A stretch of 64,000 nucleotides of DNA. It comes from Pseudomonas oryzihabitans. Lineage in GTDB: Bacteria; Pseudomonadota; Gammaproteobacteria; Pseudomonadales; Pseudomonadaceae. This document shows, piece after piece, positions 17,419 to 24,900 of the stretch. The stretch is taken from positions 834,001 to 898,000 of the forward strand of contig NZ_CP021645.1 of NCBI RefSeq assembly GCF_006384975.1. The letters are read 5' to 3'. Below the pieces are notes generated by a model. That model did no database searches. It had not been told where the DNA came from and saw nothing but the letters and a program-made list of their open reading frames with translations. A program made the translations under genes and the position numbers. How positions within the stretch are numbered: the stretch's first letter is position 1; every line of letters starts with the position of its first letter.

Positions 17419-18786
17419 ATGAGATTCGCCGACCCCCAGGAAGCCCGTAGCTTCCTCGCTGCCCATCCCGAGGTGCGCAGCATCGAACTGCTGCTGATCG
17501 ACGCCAATGGCGTGCCCCGCGGCAAACTCTTGCATCGCGACGAACTGCTGGCGATCTACGAGCAGGGCCGACCCTTGCCCAGCTCCATCCTGGCCCTGAC
17601 CCTCCAGGGCGAAGACGTCGAAGCCACCGGCCTGGTCTGGGACGTGGCCGATGTCGACTGCTGGACCTATCCGCTGCCCGGCAGCTTGACCCTGCAACCC
17701 TGGCGCAGCACCCCGACCGGACAGGTGCAGGTGAGCATGCACCCGACCCAAGGCTTGCCGGCGGCGCCCGCCGATCCGCGCCATGCGCTGGTGCGAGTGA
17801 TCGAGCGCCTGCAAGCCGATGGCTACTACCCGGTGATGGCGGTGGAGCTGGAGTTCTACCTGCTCGATCGCGAGCGCGACGCCCAGGGCCGCCCGCAACC
17901 GGCGCTGCAGATGAATGGCACCCGGCCCGGAGCCCCCCAGGTCTATGGCGTCTATGAACTGGAACAGCTACAGCCCTTTCTCGATGATCTCTACGCCGCC
18001 TGCGAGGTGCAGGGCCTGCCGGTGCGCACGGCCATCTCCGAATACGCCCCCGGCCAGCTCGAACTGACCCTGCTGCATCGCCTCGATGCGCTCCAGGCTC
18101 TCGACGAAGGCGTGCGCTACAAACGCCTGGTCAAGGGCGTGGCCAACCGGCACGGGCTGCAGGCCTGCTTCATGGCCAAGCCCTTCGGTGACCAGGCCGG
18201 CAGCGGTCTGCACCTGCACCTCAGCCTGGCCGATGCCGCCGGCAACAACCTCTTCGCCAGCGAGGACCCACAGGGCACGCCGCTACTGCGCCACGCCATC
18301 GGCGGCATGCTGCACCGACTGCTGGATTCCCTGGCCATCTTTTGCCCCAACGCCAATTCCTATCGGCGCTTCCAGGCCAATAGCTACGCGCCGCTGGCCA
18401 AGAGTTGGGGCGTGAACAATCGCAGCGTGTCCCTGCGCGTACCCGGCGGTCTGGCCAGCAGTCGCCATATCGAACATCGCATCTGCGGCGCCGATGCCAA
18501 TCCCTACCTGGCCGCTGCCGCTATCCTGGCCGCTGCCCACGAAGGCATCCGTGATCAGCGCGGTCCCGGCCCCGCCATCGTCGGCAACGGCTACGAACAG
18601 GCCACCGAGTGCCTGCCCACCGACTGGTTCACCGCGCTGCAGGCTCTGGAGCGCTCCGCCTGGATCCGCGAGGCCTTGGGCGAGCGCTTCGTCGAGGTCT
18701 TTCTCGCCATCAAGCGTGCGGAGTATCGACAGTTCATGGCTGAAGTGGGCGAGCAGGATTGGCGGTGGTATCTGACCCATGTCTGA
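17419..18786 (+). CDS. Glutamine-synthetase-family ligase (gamma-glutamylpolyamine synthetase-like, PuuA/PauA type)
   Basis: A 455-aa GlnA-fold enzyme. Members of this subgroup ligate glutamate to amines (putrescine, other polyamines, ethanolamine) as the first step of the gamma-glutamyl catabolic route. Seen are the N-terminal beta-grasp IELLLIDANGVPRGK, metal ligands in VELEFYLL and EYAPGQLELTLLH, the nucleotide histidine in GSGLHLHLSL, CPNANSYRRF and the RIEHR-like HIEHRICGADANPYL. It is the last gene of the SDR/SDR/aminotransferase operon. It is shorter than housekeeping GlnA (about 468 aa) and I see no adenylylation-site tyrosine context, so a catabolic role is likely. Confidence 0.88.
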   Translation: MRFADPQEARSFLAAHPEVRSIELLLIDANGVPRGKLLHRDELLAIYEQGRPLPSSILALTLQGEDVEATGLVWDVADVDCWTYPLPGSLTLQPWRSTPTGQVQVSMHPTQGLPAAPADPRHALVRVIERLQADGYYPVMAVELEFYLLDRERDAQGRPQPALQMNGTRPGAPQVYGVYELEQLQPFLDDLYAACEVQGLPVRTAISEYAPGQLELTLLHRLDALQALDEGVRYKRLVKGVANRHGLQACFMAKPFGDQAGSGLHLHLSLADAAGNNLFASEDPQGTPLLRHAIGGMLHRLLDSLAIFCPNANSYRRFQANSYAPLAKSWGVNNRSVSLRVPGGLASSRHIEHRICGADANPYLAAAAILAAAHEGIRDQRGPGPAIVGNGYEQATECLPTDWFTALQALERSAWIREALGERFVEVFLAIKRAEYRQFMAEVGEQDWRWYLTHV

Positions 18787-18834
18787 GTCTGCACCTTGGG
18801 CAGCTATTCTCGCGTTCGACTGATCGACGGGTGT

Positions 18835-19533
18835 TCAACTGGGCAGTGCACTGATCCGGTTGACGCTGATGATGCCGCCGCTCCAGATCATCTCCACGGG
18901 CGCGGCCTGAACCACGGCGGTGACCGATCTGGGTGTCAGCAAGGCCCAGCAGTGCCCGCCCGACCGTCGCACCGAGTGATAACTCAATCCTGGGCAGCCC
19001 GCTCGTTTGGCATCCAGCCCCAGCGCGCGGGCGGCACCATAGTGCTGGGGGTCGTATATGGGATCGCTGATGGCGACCGACATCGCATCGCGCAGACCTT
19101 GGTCGGAAAAGCTCACTGTCAGGGCGCGAAAGACGAAGCGTTCATATTTCAGCGCCGGGACCTTCGACCAATAGGCCTCCTGGTGATGGCGAACTTCGGC
19201 CAATGCCGTATCGGGGTGGTCGGCCAGGTAAAGAACGCCGAAGCTACCATCGCTGAAACGCGAACCCGCGGGATTCACATGAGTGAAGGGGGCTACCGCA
19301 TAGGTGCATCCGGAAATACCAAATGGAATCTGATCTCGCGGGATCAGCTCCAATCTTCCCAATTCGTTCTGTAACCGCGGGTTGGTCAGCATCTGCAACT
19401 GGTAAAGAACCTCGAAGTCCTCGGCATCGGCGACATCCTCGAACAGGGCAATGGGCGGAAACTTGGAGTTGACCAGCCGATGCCCCTGCAGGCCCTGGCC
19501 CGGTCGCAGGGGCAGAGCCTCCAGCCTTACCAC
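18835..19533 (-). CDS. RES-domain toxin of a type II toxin-antitoxin system
   Basis: A 232-aa RES-domain protein. Characterised RES toxins either hydrolyse NAD+ or ADP-ribosylate phosphoribosyl-pyrophosphate synthetase. The name-giving residues can be placed at Arg92 (GSRFSDGSFGVLYL), Glu113 (ALAEVRHH) and Ser184 or Ser187 (LSYHSVR). The start is GTG at 19533, overlapping the antitoxin stop by 7 bp (GTGGTAA), which is typical coupling with the antitoxin first. The length is at the upper end of the family. It converges on the glutamine-synthetase-like gene with 48 bp between them. Confidence 0.88.
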   Translation of the reverse strand: MVRLEALPLRPGQGLQGHRLVNSKFPPIALFEDVADAEDFEVLYQLQMLTNPRLQNELGRLELIPRDQIPFGISGCTYAVAPFTHVNPAGSRFSDGSFGVLYLADHPDTALAEVRHHQEAYWSKVPALKYERFVFRALTVSFSDQGLRDAMSVAISDPIYDPQHYGAARALGLDAKRAGCPGLSYHSVRRSGGHCWALLTPRSVTAVVQAAPVEMIWSGGIISVNRISALPS

Positions 19534-19931
19534 CCGGCACCCCGCAGAACATCGATTCGCCGAAAGGTTTCGTAGAGCGCGATCATGTCACCCTGAGCCA
19601 TGACTTCAAGCGGCGAACGGCCATTGAAGAACTCGTGGTAATTCGCCATGGCGACGAAACCGTAGACGTTTTCCGGGTTGTCAAAGACTACGCGGAGAGC
19701 GGAATGGATGTTGAGCACCAGACTGATGCGCTGAAGTTGATCGGTATCCAGACTCACCGACCAATCGCCCTCGCGTTGCAGCGCTCGCGTGTAGGTACTA
19801 CGCGAGATGCGCAGGATCCTACAGCTCTGCTCACAGGAGGCCTGCCATCTTTCCAGAATATTGAGCGCCGCTCGTAAGCCAACCGCACTTTGACTTTTCG
19901 AAAACTTGGCGACTGCTGCTGCGTTGGACAT
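19527..19931 (-). CDS. Xre/MbcA/ParS-type antitoxin (DUF2384)
   Basis: A 134-aa partner of the RES toxin. It has an N-terminal helix-turn-helix-like part (CRILRISRSTYTRALQ) and the C-terminal MbcA/ParS toxin-binding domain (SLVLNIHSALRVVFDNPENV, FFNGRSPLEVMAQG, then an ETFRRIDVLRGAGW tail). Such antitoxins insert their C-terminus in the RES active site and repress their own promoter. The gene precedes and overlaps the toxin. The ATG at 19931 is preceded by a GGAG-like site. Confidence 0.9.
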   Translation of the reverse strand: MSNAAAVAKFSKSQSAVGLRAALNILERWQASCEQSCRILRISRSTYTRALQREGDWSVSLDTDQLQRISLVLNIHSALRVVFDNPENVYGFVAMANYHEFFNGRSPLEVMAQGDMIALYETFRRIDVLRGAGW

Positions 19932-19952
19932 GATATTTCTCCATCCTTAGAG

Positions 19953-19971
19953 GCAAATATAGATTTTTTGC
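19953..19971. promoter_or_regulatory. Candidate autoregulatory operator upstream of the Xre antitoxin
   Basis: An inverted repeat GCAAA-N9-TTTGC lies 22 bp upstream of the antitoxin ATG in a locally AT-rich stretch that should hold the promoter. This fits a site for Xre-type autorepression. No footprint is known to me for this sequence. Confidence 0.4.
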
Positions 19972-20027
19972 GTCCATAGATAAACAGCTGTTCGTCTAGT
20001 TACGACAGCCCCTGGCTAGAGTGGCGT

Positions 20028-21422
20028 CTACGAGCCAAGACTCGCCTGCCAACGGCGATCTCGCAACGAGGGACGGCGATGCAGCCGCTCATCCAGCAGC
20101 GCCTGCGCCTTGGCAGGCTCGCCGCCGCGCATCAGGGCCACCAGCAGGGTATCTTCGATGACTTCGCGCTGGGCACCACTGCCACCGATCCGCACTACGT
20201 CCACCCGCACCGGTTCCAGCAGGCGCGCGCAGCCCCGGTAATCCTCCTCGGCGAAGGCCAGCAGGGCGCGGCAGAGGGTGGCGACGACCGGTCCGGCCGC
20301 TAGCTTGCCGGCCTGGCTGAGTGCTTCGAGACCCTCCACGCGCGCGGCTACGGCGGCGCGATCCCCGGTCGCCGCTGCGATCAGCGCCATATGCACGTCG
20401 ATGAAGGCCAGGCCCGGTTGCTCGAACAGCCCGGCGGCGCTGGCGGCCATGGCTTGCCAGAGTCCTGGCGGCACCTCATGGCCATAGAGCGAAAGACGCC
20501 AGAGGAAGGAGGCATTGTCGCTCACCCGATTGAGCGGACCCGCGGTAGAGACGGCAGGCGCCACATAGCGCTCGTAGAAGCCCAGCGCGCCTTGGCTGTC
20601 CCCCTGTTCCAGGGCCACCAGGGCGCCATGCCAGGCGATATGGCCGTGCAGGGTGCCGTGGCGCGGATACTCGGGCAGCCAACCGGCGATCAGCGCCTTG
20701 GCCGCCGGGCTATCGCCGGATTCGTGCAGCACATGGGTCAGCGCATGGGCGGCGTTGACATTGTTCCGACGGAGTTCGAGGGCTCTTTCGGCTAGCGCCC
20801 TTCCGCGGATGACATCGCCGTTCTCGCCATGGGACCAGCCGCGATAGGTCAGGAACCACCAATCGTCCGCCGCAAAATGGCGGGCGTGGCGCTCGCACAG
20901 GTCGACTCGCGCCTGGTCGTGATCGGCCCGCCCGGAAAACGCCAGCAGCCCGAAGGCGCCTAGCGGCAGACCCAGGATGAGGATGTCGCGCGGCCAGCGA
21001 TCGGCATGGTCCAGCGCCCCTTGCAGCGCCCGCGCGGATTCACCCGCCACCAGCGCCTGCACCACCTGCACATGGCTGAGCTCACGCTCCGTCCCACGCC
21101 GCTCGACCAGCCGCCGCGCCAGGGCGATGGCTTGGCGCGCTGCGCTGATCTGGTTATCGATCAGGTGCAGGCGCGCCCGGGCGGCATGGGCGAGGGCGAA
21201 GTCAGGGTCCAGGGCAATGGCTTCGTCCAGGGCTTGCGCCGCACCGGGCCACAGCGACAGGAGCAGGTCCACGCCATTGTCGTAGGCGTCGGCAGCCTGG
21301 GTGGAAGCGGTCGAAAGGGGCAGGCCGTAGCGGTCGGTAGGGGGCACGGGTGTCTCGGAGCTGGCTAGCGAAACCGCCATCTTCCCACAGTGCCTCTGCA
21401 TGCGATGCCCAAGGCTGCTCAT
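20028..21422 (-). CDS. TTC38-like tetratricopeptide repeat protein
   Basis: A 464-aa helical-repeat protein resembling the bacterial 'tetratricopeptide repeat protein 38' family, whose biochemical role is not established. TPR-like helices run through the chain (ALDEAIALDPDFALAHAARA, then DLCERHARHFAADDWWFLTY, NAAHALTHVLHESGD and GTLHGHIAWHGALVALEQGD). The conserved His/Trp-rich middle (HVLHE, HIAWH) is characteristic of this family. There is no signal peptide. The start could be 21422 or the downstream ATG (MAVSLASS, about 21380); neither ribosome site is strong. It is codirectional with the toxin-antitoxin genes but separated by about 96 bp. Confidence 0.8.
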   Translation of the reverse strand: MSSLGHRMQRHCGKMAVSLASSETPVPPTDRYGLPLSTASTQAADAYDNGVDLLLSLWPGAAQALDEAIALDPDFALAHAARARLHLIDNQISAARQAIALARRLVERRGTERELSHVQVVQALVAGESARALQGALDHADRWPRDILILGLPLGAFGLLAFSGRADHDQARVDLCERHARHFAADDWWFLTYRGWSHGENGDVIRGRALAERALELRRNNVNAAHALTHVLHESGDSPAAKALIAGWLPEYPRHGTLHGHIAWHGALVALEQGDSQGALGFYERYVAPAVSTAGPLNRVSDNASFLWRLSLYGHEVPPGLWQAMAASAAGLFEQPGLAFIDVHMALIAAATGDRAAVAARVEGLEALSQAGKLAAGPVVATLCRALLAFAEEDYRGCARLLEPVRVDVVRIGGSGAQREVIEDTLLVALMRGGEPAKAQALLDERLHRRPSLRDRRWQASLGS

Positions 21423-21442
21423 CCAAAAGGAGCTCGCTAGGT

Positions 21443-22054
21443 TCAGCCAGTGAGCAACCTGTACAGCGGCGATAGGGTCGCCAGCAGCAGGAGGGTTGCC
21501 ATGGCTAGATTGAACGCCTGGGCACGGCGTGGCTCTGTCAGCCAGTTGCGCAGAGCGCTACCGGCCACAGCCCAGATGCCGACGCAGGGGACGCTCAGCA
21601 TGGCTAGCAAGGTGGCCGCCAGGGCTACGTTCAGTCCGTGGTTTTCCACCGGGATATAGGCCGCCGCCGCGCTGATGGATAGGGTCCAGGCCTTGGGGTT
21701 GAGCCACTGGAAGGCGGCGCCGCCGAGCAGTCCTGGGTGCCCGCTGGGTTCGGCGTCGAGGCGTACCGGGCCGCTGGTGGCGATCCGCCAAGCCAGCAGC
21801 AGGAGATAGGCGAGTCCCAGCACGCCGAGGAGCCGCTGCAAGCCAGGCAGGGCGTCAAGGATTACGCCGAGGCCAAGGCCCAGCACCGCCAATTGCAGCC
21901 CCACGCCGAGGGCGATCCCGAGGATCAAGGGTAGGGTGCGTCTGACGCCGAGGTGCGCGCCACTGGCGAGGACCAGCGCGTTATTAGGGCCGGGTGTGGC
22001 GGTCATGATGAGGCAGAACAGCAGGAACGGCAGGAGCACGGCGAGATCGGTCAT
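21443..22054 (-). CDS. LysE/RhtB-family amino acid exporter
   Basis: A 203-aa inner-membrane exporter with six predicted hydrophobic segments. It has the LysE/RhtB hallmark MTATPGPNNALVLASGAHLG near the N-terminus and FQWLNPKAWTLSIS in the middle. Family members export amino acids such as lysine, threonine or homoserine. I place the start at ATG 22054 (MTDLAVLL); the frame extends two codons further to a TTG. It is divergent from an Lrp-family regulator, the common exporter/sensor pairing. Confidence 0.92.
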   Translation of the reverse strand: MTDLAVLLPFLLFCLIMTATPGPNNALVLASGAHLGVRRTLPLILGIALGVGLQLAVLGLGLGVILDALPGLQRLLGVLGLAYLLLLAWRIATSGPVRLDAEPSGHPGLLGGAAFQWLNPKAWTLSISAAAAYIPVENHGLNVALAATLLAMLSVPCVGIWAVAGSALRNWLTEPRRAQAFNLAMATLLLLATLSPLYRLLTG

Positions 22055-22156
22055 GAGCAAGGACGTTGCGTAGCGGCTGGGGGAGCGCCTATTTTATTGC
22101 TCGGTATCCGGTCTAAGATTGCAAAGATTGGGTAAGTCCATGCAGGAATGCAATCA

Positions 22157-22609
22157 ATGATCGAGCTGGATCGTCTCAGCCGCCGAATATTGCGTGAGCT
22201 CGAAAGAGACGCGCGGCAGACCAACGTCAAACTGGCCGAGCGGGTGGGGCTTTCACCCTCTGCGTGTCTGAGGCGCGTCCAGGAGCTGGAGCGTTCCGGT
22301 GTCATCAAGGGCTATCGCGCGGTGGTGGATCGCACGCTGGTAGGTCTTGGCTTCGTCGTCTACGTCGCCGTGGGCATGTCCTGTCACACTCGCGAGGTGC
22401 TGGATGCCTTCGAAAAGGCCATCAGCGTTTCGGCCGACGTGGTGGAGTGCCATACCGTGACCGGCGCCGTGGAATACCTGCTGCGCGTGGAGGTGGCCGA
22501 TATGCAGGCCTACCGCGCCTTCCACACTCAGGTCCTGGGGGTGCTGCCGCATGTGCATTCGGTGGTCAGCTATATCGTCATGGATACCGCCAAGGACGAG
22601 CGCGCCTAG
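22157..22609 (+). CDS. Lrp/AsnC-family transcriptional regulator
   Basis: A 150-aa feast/famine regulator. The N-terminal helix-turn-helix (RRILRELERDARQTNVKLAE, then RVGLSPSACLRRVQELERSG) is followed by the RAM effector domain (VVECHTVTGAVEYLLRVEVA). The ATG at 22157 is 8 bases after AGGAA; the in-frame ATG at 22148 sits on that site and is less likely. It is divergently transcribed from the LysE-type exporter and probably controls it in response to the exported amino acid. Confidence 0.93.
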   Translation: MIELDRLSRRILRELERDARQTNVKLAERVGLSPSACLRRVQELERSGVIKGYRAVVDRTLVGLGFVVYVAVGMSCHTREVLDAFEKAISVSADVVECHTVTGAVEYLLRVEVADMQAYRAFHTQVLGVLPHVHSVVSYIVMDTAKDERA

Positions 22610-22648
22610 CTCAATAAACCGGGGTAGGCGCTCGCCCTGCAGCTGCAC

Positions 22649-23005
22649 TCAGTCTTTCTTCAACATCCCCGCCAGGGCGGCGAAGGGATTGTGGGTGGCC
22701 TTGGCCACCGAGGGGGTGCTCAGCGAGCCCTCCGTGAAGTACTGCTGATCGGTATAGCGGCTGTGTTCGTTATCGTGACAGTACAGGCAGAGCAATTCCC
22801 AGTTGGAGCCGTCCTGGGGATTGTTGTCGTGGTTGTGGTCACGGTGATGCACGGTGAGTTCGCTCAGGCGCTTGCCGGAAAACTCGCGGGCGCAACGGCC
22901 GCAGACGTGGGGGTACATCTTCAGCGCCTTTTCCCGATAGCCGCGTTCACGCTCGCGTTGGGTTTCGGCGAGGATGCGGTCGAGCTTGGACGTATCGTTG
23001 GCCAT
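22649..23005 (-). CDS. YajD-like HNH nuclease family protein
   Basis: A 118-aa HNH-motif protein of the YajD type. Visible are two zinc-type CxxC pairs (CGRC, and CLYC in LLCLYCHDNEH) and the HNH core LTVHHRDHNHDNNP followed by NWELLCLYC. YajD is widely conserved but its biological role is not established; nuclease activity is inferred from the fold. The true start is ATG 23005 (MANDTSKLD) with GAGGTG upstream. The much longer open frame extending to 23173 has no ribosome site and non-conserved sequence. Confidence 0.88.
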   Translation of the reverse strand: MANDTSKLDRILAETQRERERGYREKALKMYPHVCGRCAREFSGKRLSELTVHHRDHNHDNNPQDGSNWELLCLYCHDNEHSRYTDQQYFTEGSLSTPSVAKATHNPFAALAGMLKKD

Positions 23006-23185
23006 GGGGCACCTCGGGGTAGGAAGTGGCGAGTATAGTGCGCGCGCTGCCGCATGCCACTCGCTGGCGATACCGGTTGGGAGCCGTGGTGCGAGCGCGG
23101 GTCCTGCCAGGATGCCGCGCCGACTCGAGCGCTGCCAGCGCCAAGCCCTGTCTGCTGACCAACAGCTCTTCAACAGAATGTTCGT

Positions 23186-23199
23186 CTGACAACTGTCAG
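23186..23199. promoter_or_regulatory. Palindrome upstream of the sigma-54 promoter, candidate enhancer site
   Basis: A perfect 6-2-6 palindrome CTGACA-AC-TGTCAG centred about 57 bp upstream of the -24 element. Its position suits a bacterial enhancer-binding protein, for example an SfnR-type activator of sulfone and sulfonate genes. The regulator identity is inference. Confidence 0.4.
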
Positions 23200-23247
23200 G
23201 TAGCGCAAACTTACCTTAGATGTCTGAAAAACAACGACTTTTTGATT

Positions 23248-23263
23248 TGGCATGGGGCGTGCT
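23248..23263 (+). promoter_or_regulatory. Sigma-54 (RpoN) -24/-12 promoter for the sfnB-like operon
   Basis: TGGCATG-GGGC-GTGCT matches the -24/-12 consensus TGGCACG-N4-TTGCA/T with the obligatory GG and GC separated by exactly 10 bp. Transcription would start near 23274, 23 bp before the sfnB-like ATG. Pseudomonas putida sfn genes are known to be RpoN/SfnR controlled, which supports the reading. Confidence 0.7.
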
Positions 23264-23296
23264 CTACCTGCTGGGTATCCTTCTGGGAGTCCCTGT

Positions 23297-24523
23297 ATGG
23301 CCGCTGTCACTCCGCTCAATGCCATTCCCCGCGCCGCCCCCGAACGTCCCGCCACCGTCCTGCGCGACGCCGCCGAAGCCCTCGACGCGGCAGCCGCCCT
23401 GGCGGACGACTTCGCCCGCGAGGCGCGTAGCCGCGATCAGGAGCGGCGTCTGCCCTGGGCCGAACTCGAACGCTTCTCGGCCAGCGGGCTGTGGGCCATC
23501 ACCGTGCCGCGCGCCTTCGGCGGCGCCGGGGTCGGTTTCGGCACGGTGGCGGAAGTCATTGCCCGCATTTCCGCGGCCGATCCGTCCCTGGGGCAACTGC
23601 CGCAGAACCACCTGGGGGTGGTCAACAACCTGTTGTTGACCGGCAATCCCGAGCAGCAGCGGCATTACCTGGGGTTGGTGCTCCAGGGCTATCGCTTCGG
23701 CAATGCCTTTTCCGAGGCGCGCAGCAAGACCGTCACCCAGTTCGAGACGCGCATCCGCTTCACCGGTGACACGGCCTGGATCGATGGCGAGAAGGCCTAT
23801 TGCACCGGTGCGCTGTTCGCCCATGTGGTGCCCACGGTGGCGCTGGACGAGGAGGGGTTGGCGCATCTGGCCCTGGTGCCGCGCGACGCCGGCGGCCTGA
23901 CGGTGATCGACGATTGGGATGGCTTCGGCCAGCGCACCACGGCCAGCGGCCGCGTGCTGCTCAAGGGGGTGAGCGTGCCGCGCAGCGCGGTGCTGCCGGC
24001 CTGGAAGGCCTTCGAGCGACCCACGGCGGATGGCCCGGTGTCCCAGATCATCCAGGCCGCGGTGGATGTCGGCATCGCCCGGGGCGCCTTCGCCGCGACC
24101 TTGGCGGCGGCGCGCCAGGCCCGCCCCTGGACCGACAGCGGCCTCGAACATGGCTGGCAGGACCCGCTGAGCCAGGCGCTGATCGGCGACCTGAGCTGGC
24201 GCCTGGCCGCGGCCGAGGCGCTGCTGGAAGAGGCGGGGACGGCGGTGGATCGGGCGCTGGCCGCCCCCTCGGCGAAGGTCGTCGCCGAGGCCTCGGTGGT
24301 GGTGGGTCAGGCCAAGGTGGCCTCGACCGAGATCGCCCTGGCAGCGGCCAATCGCCTGTGCGAGCTGGGCGGCACCCGTAGCGTCTCGGAACGCTTCGGC
24401 CATGACCGTCACTGGCGCAATGCCCGCACCCATACGCTGCATGATCCGGTGCGCTGGAAGTATCACCTCATCGGCAACTACCTGCTCAACGGCGTCGAGC
24501 CGCCCCGTCACGCCTGGAACTGA
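23297..24523 (+). CDS. SfnB-family acyl-CoA-dehydrogenase-like flavin oxidoreductase (sulfur acquisition)
   Basis: A 408-aa member of the SfnB branch of the acyl-CoA dehydrogenase superfamily, associated with growth on sulfones and other organosulfur compounds during sulfate limitation. Typical pieces are GLWAITVPRAFGGAGVGFGT, the PSLGQLPQNHLGVVNNLLLTG substrate side, NAFSEARSKTV, the middle DDWDGFGQRTTASGRV and the C-terminal FGHDRHWRNARTHTLHDPVRWK. The ATG at 23297 follows TGGGAGT. It is the first gene behind a sigma-54 promoter and heads a unit with a small gene, an ABC transporter and a flavin monooxygenase. It probably uses FMNH2 and oxygen; substrate unknown. Confidence 0.88.
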   Translation: MAAVTPLNAIPRAAPERPATVLRDAAEALDAAAALADDFAREARSRDQERRLPWAELERFSASGLWAITVPRAFGGAGVGFGTVAEVIARISAADPSLGQLPQNHLGVVNNLLLTGNPEQQRHYLGLVLQGYRFGNAFSEARSKTVTQFETRIRFTGDTAWIDGEKAYCTGALFAHVVPTVALDEEGLAHLALVPRDAGGLTVIDDWDGFGQRTTASGRVLLKGVSVPRSAVLPAWKAFERPTADGPVSQIIQAAVDVGIARGAFAATLAAARQARPWTDSGLEHGWQDPLSQALIGDLSWRLAAAEALLEEAGTAVDRALAAPSAKVVAEASVVVGQAKVASTEIALAAANRLCELGGTRSVSERFGHDRHWRNARTHTLHDPVRWKYHLIGNYLLNGVEPPRHAWN

Positions 24524-24527
24524 TGCC

Positions 24528-24884
24528 ATGACCGATCTCGCCTTCGCCACCCAAGCAGAGTTGACCTTTGCCGAACAGGTTTTCGAGCAGCTGCGCCAGG
24601 CGCTGCCCAAGTCATCACGCGCCCGCGACCCCTTGGTGATCGCCGCGGTCGGCGACCTGCAGGTACGCCTGGCCGCGGCGCGCGCCCTGCAACGCGCCAG
24701 TGCTGCCGATGATGGACCGGTGCGGCAGATTCAGGCACGCCTGGCGGCCGACAGTGCCCGCCAGCTCGCTGCCGAACTCCAGCGCGAATGGCTAGGCGGA
24801 GCACCCTCGCAGCGTCCGCTCGGCGCGGCGCCCCGTGACCTCAAGCGCCTCCTGGGCGAGCACCACCTGACGATCACCGACTAA
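24528..24884 (+). CDS. Small conserved-looking protein of unknown function in the sulfur operon
   Basis: A 118-aa protein I do not recognise. It is Ala/Leu/Gln/Arg-rich and almost entirely helical in character (TQAELTFAEQVFEQLRQALP, then VAAVGDLQVRLAAARALQRA-type segments, QIQARLAADSARQLAAELQR). It has no signal peptide, membrane segment or cysteine. The ATG at 24528 begins 4 bp after the sfnB-like stop. Tight spacing and operon position imply a role with the SfnB-like flavoprotein. A fold resembling the N-terminal or C-terminal helical bundle of acyl-CoA-dehydrogenase-like enzymes is conceivable, making it an accessory subunit, but this is speculation. Confidence 0.75.
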   Translation: MTDLAFATQAELTFAEQVFEQLRQALPKSSRARDPLVIAAVGDLQVRLAAARALQRASAADDGPVRQIQARLAADSARQLAAELQREWLGGAPSQRPLGAAPRDLKRLLGEHHLTITD

Positions 24885-24900
24885 AACAGAAAGGATTCCC

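Noticed and set aside
15154..17898. Very long open frame on the minus strand (914 aa)
   Set aside because: It lies opposite the second SDR, the aminotransferase and the ligase gene, all of which have intact active sites; the minus-strand product is low-complexity Gln/Gly/His-rich.
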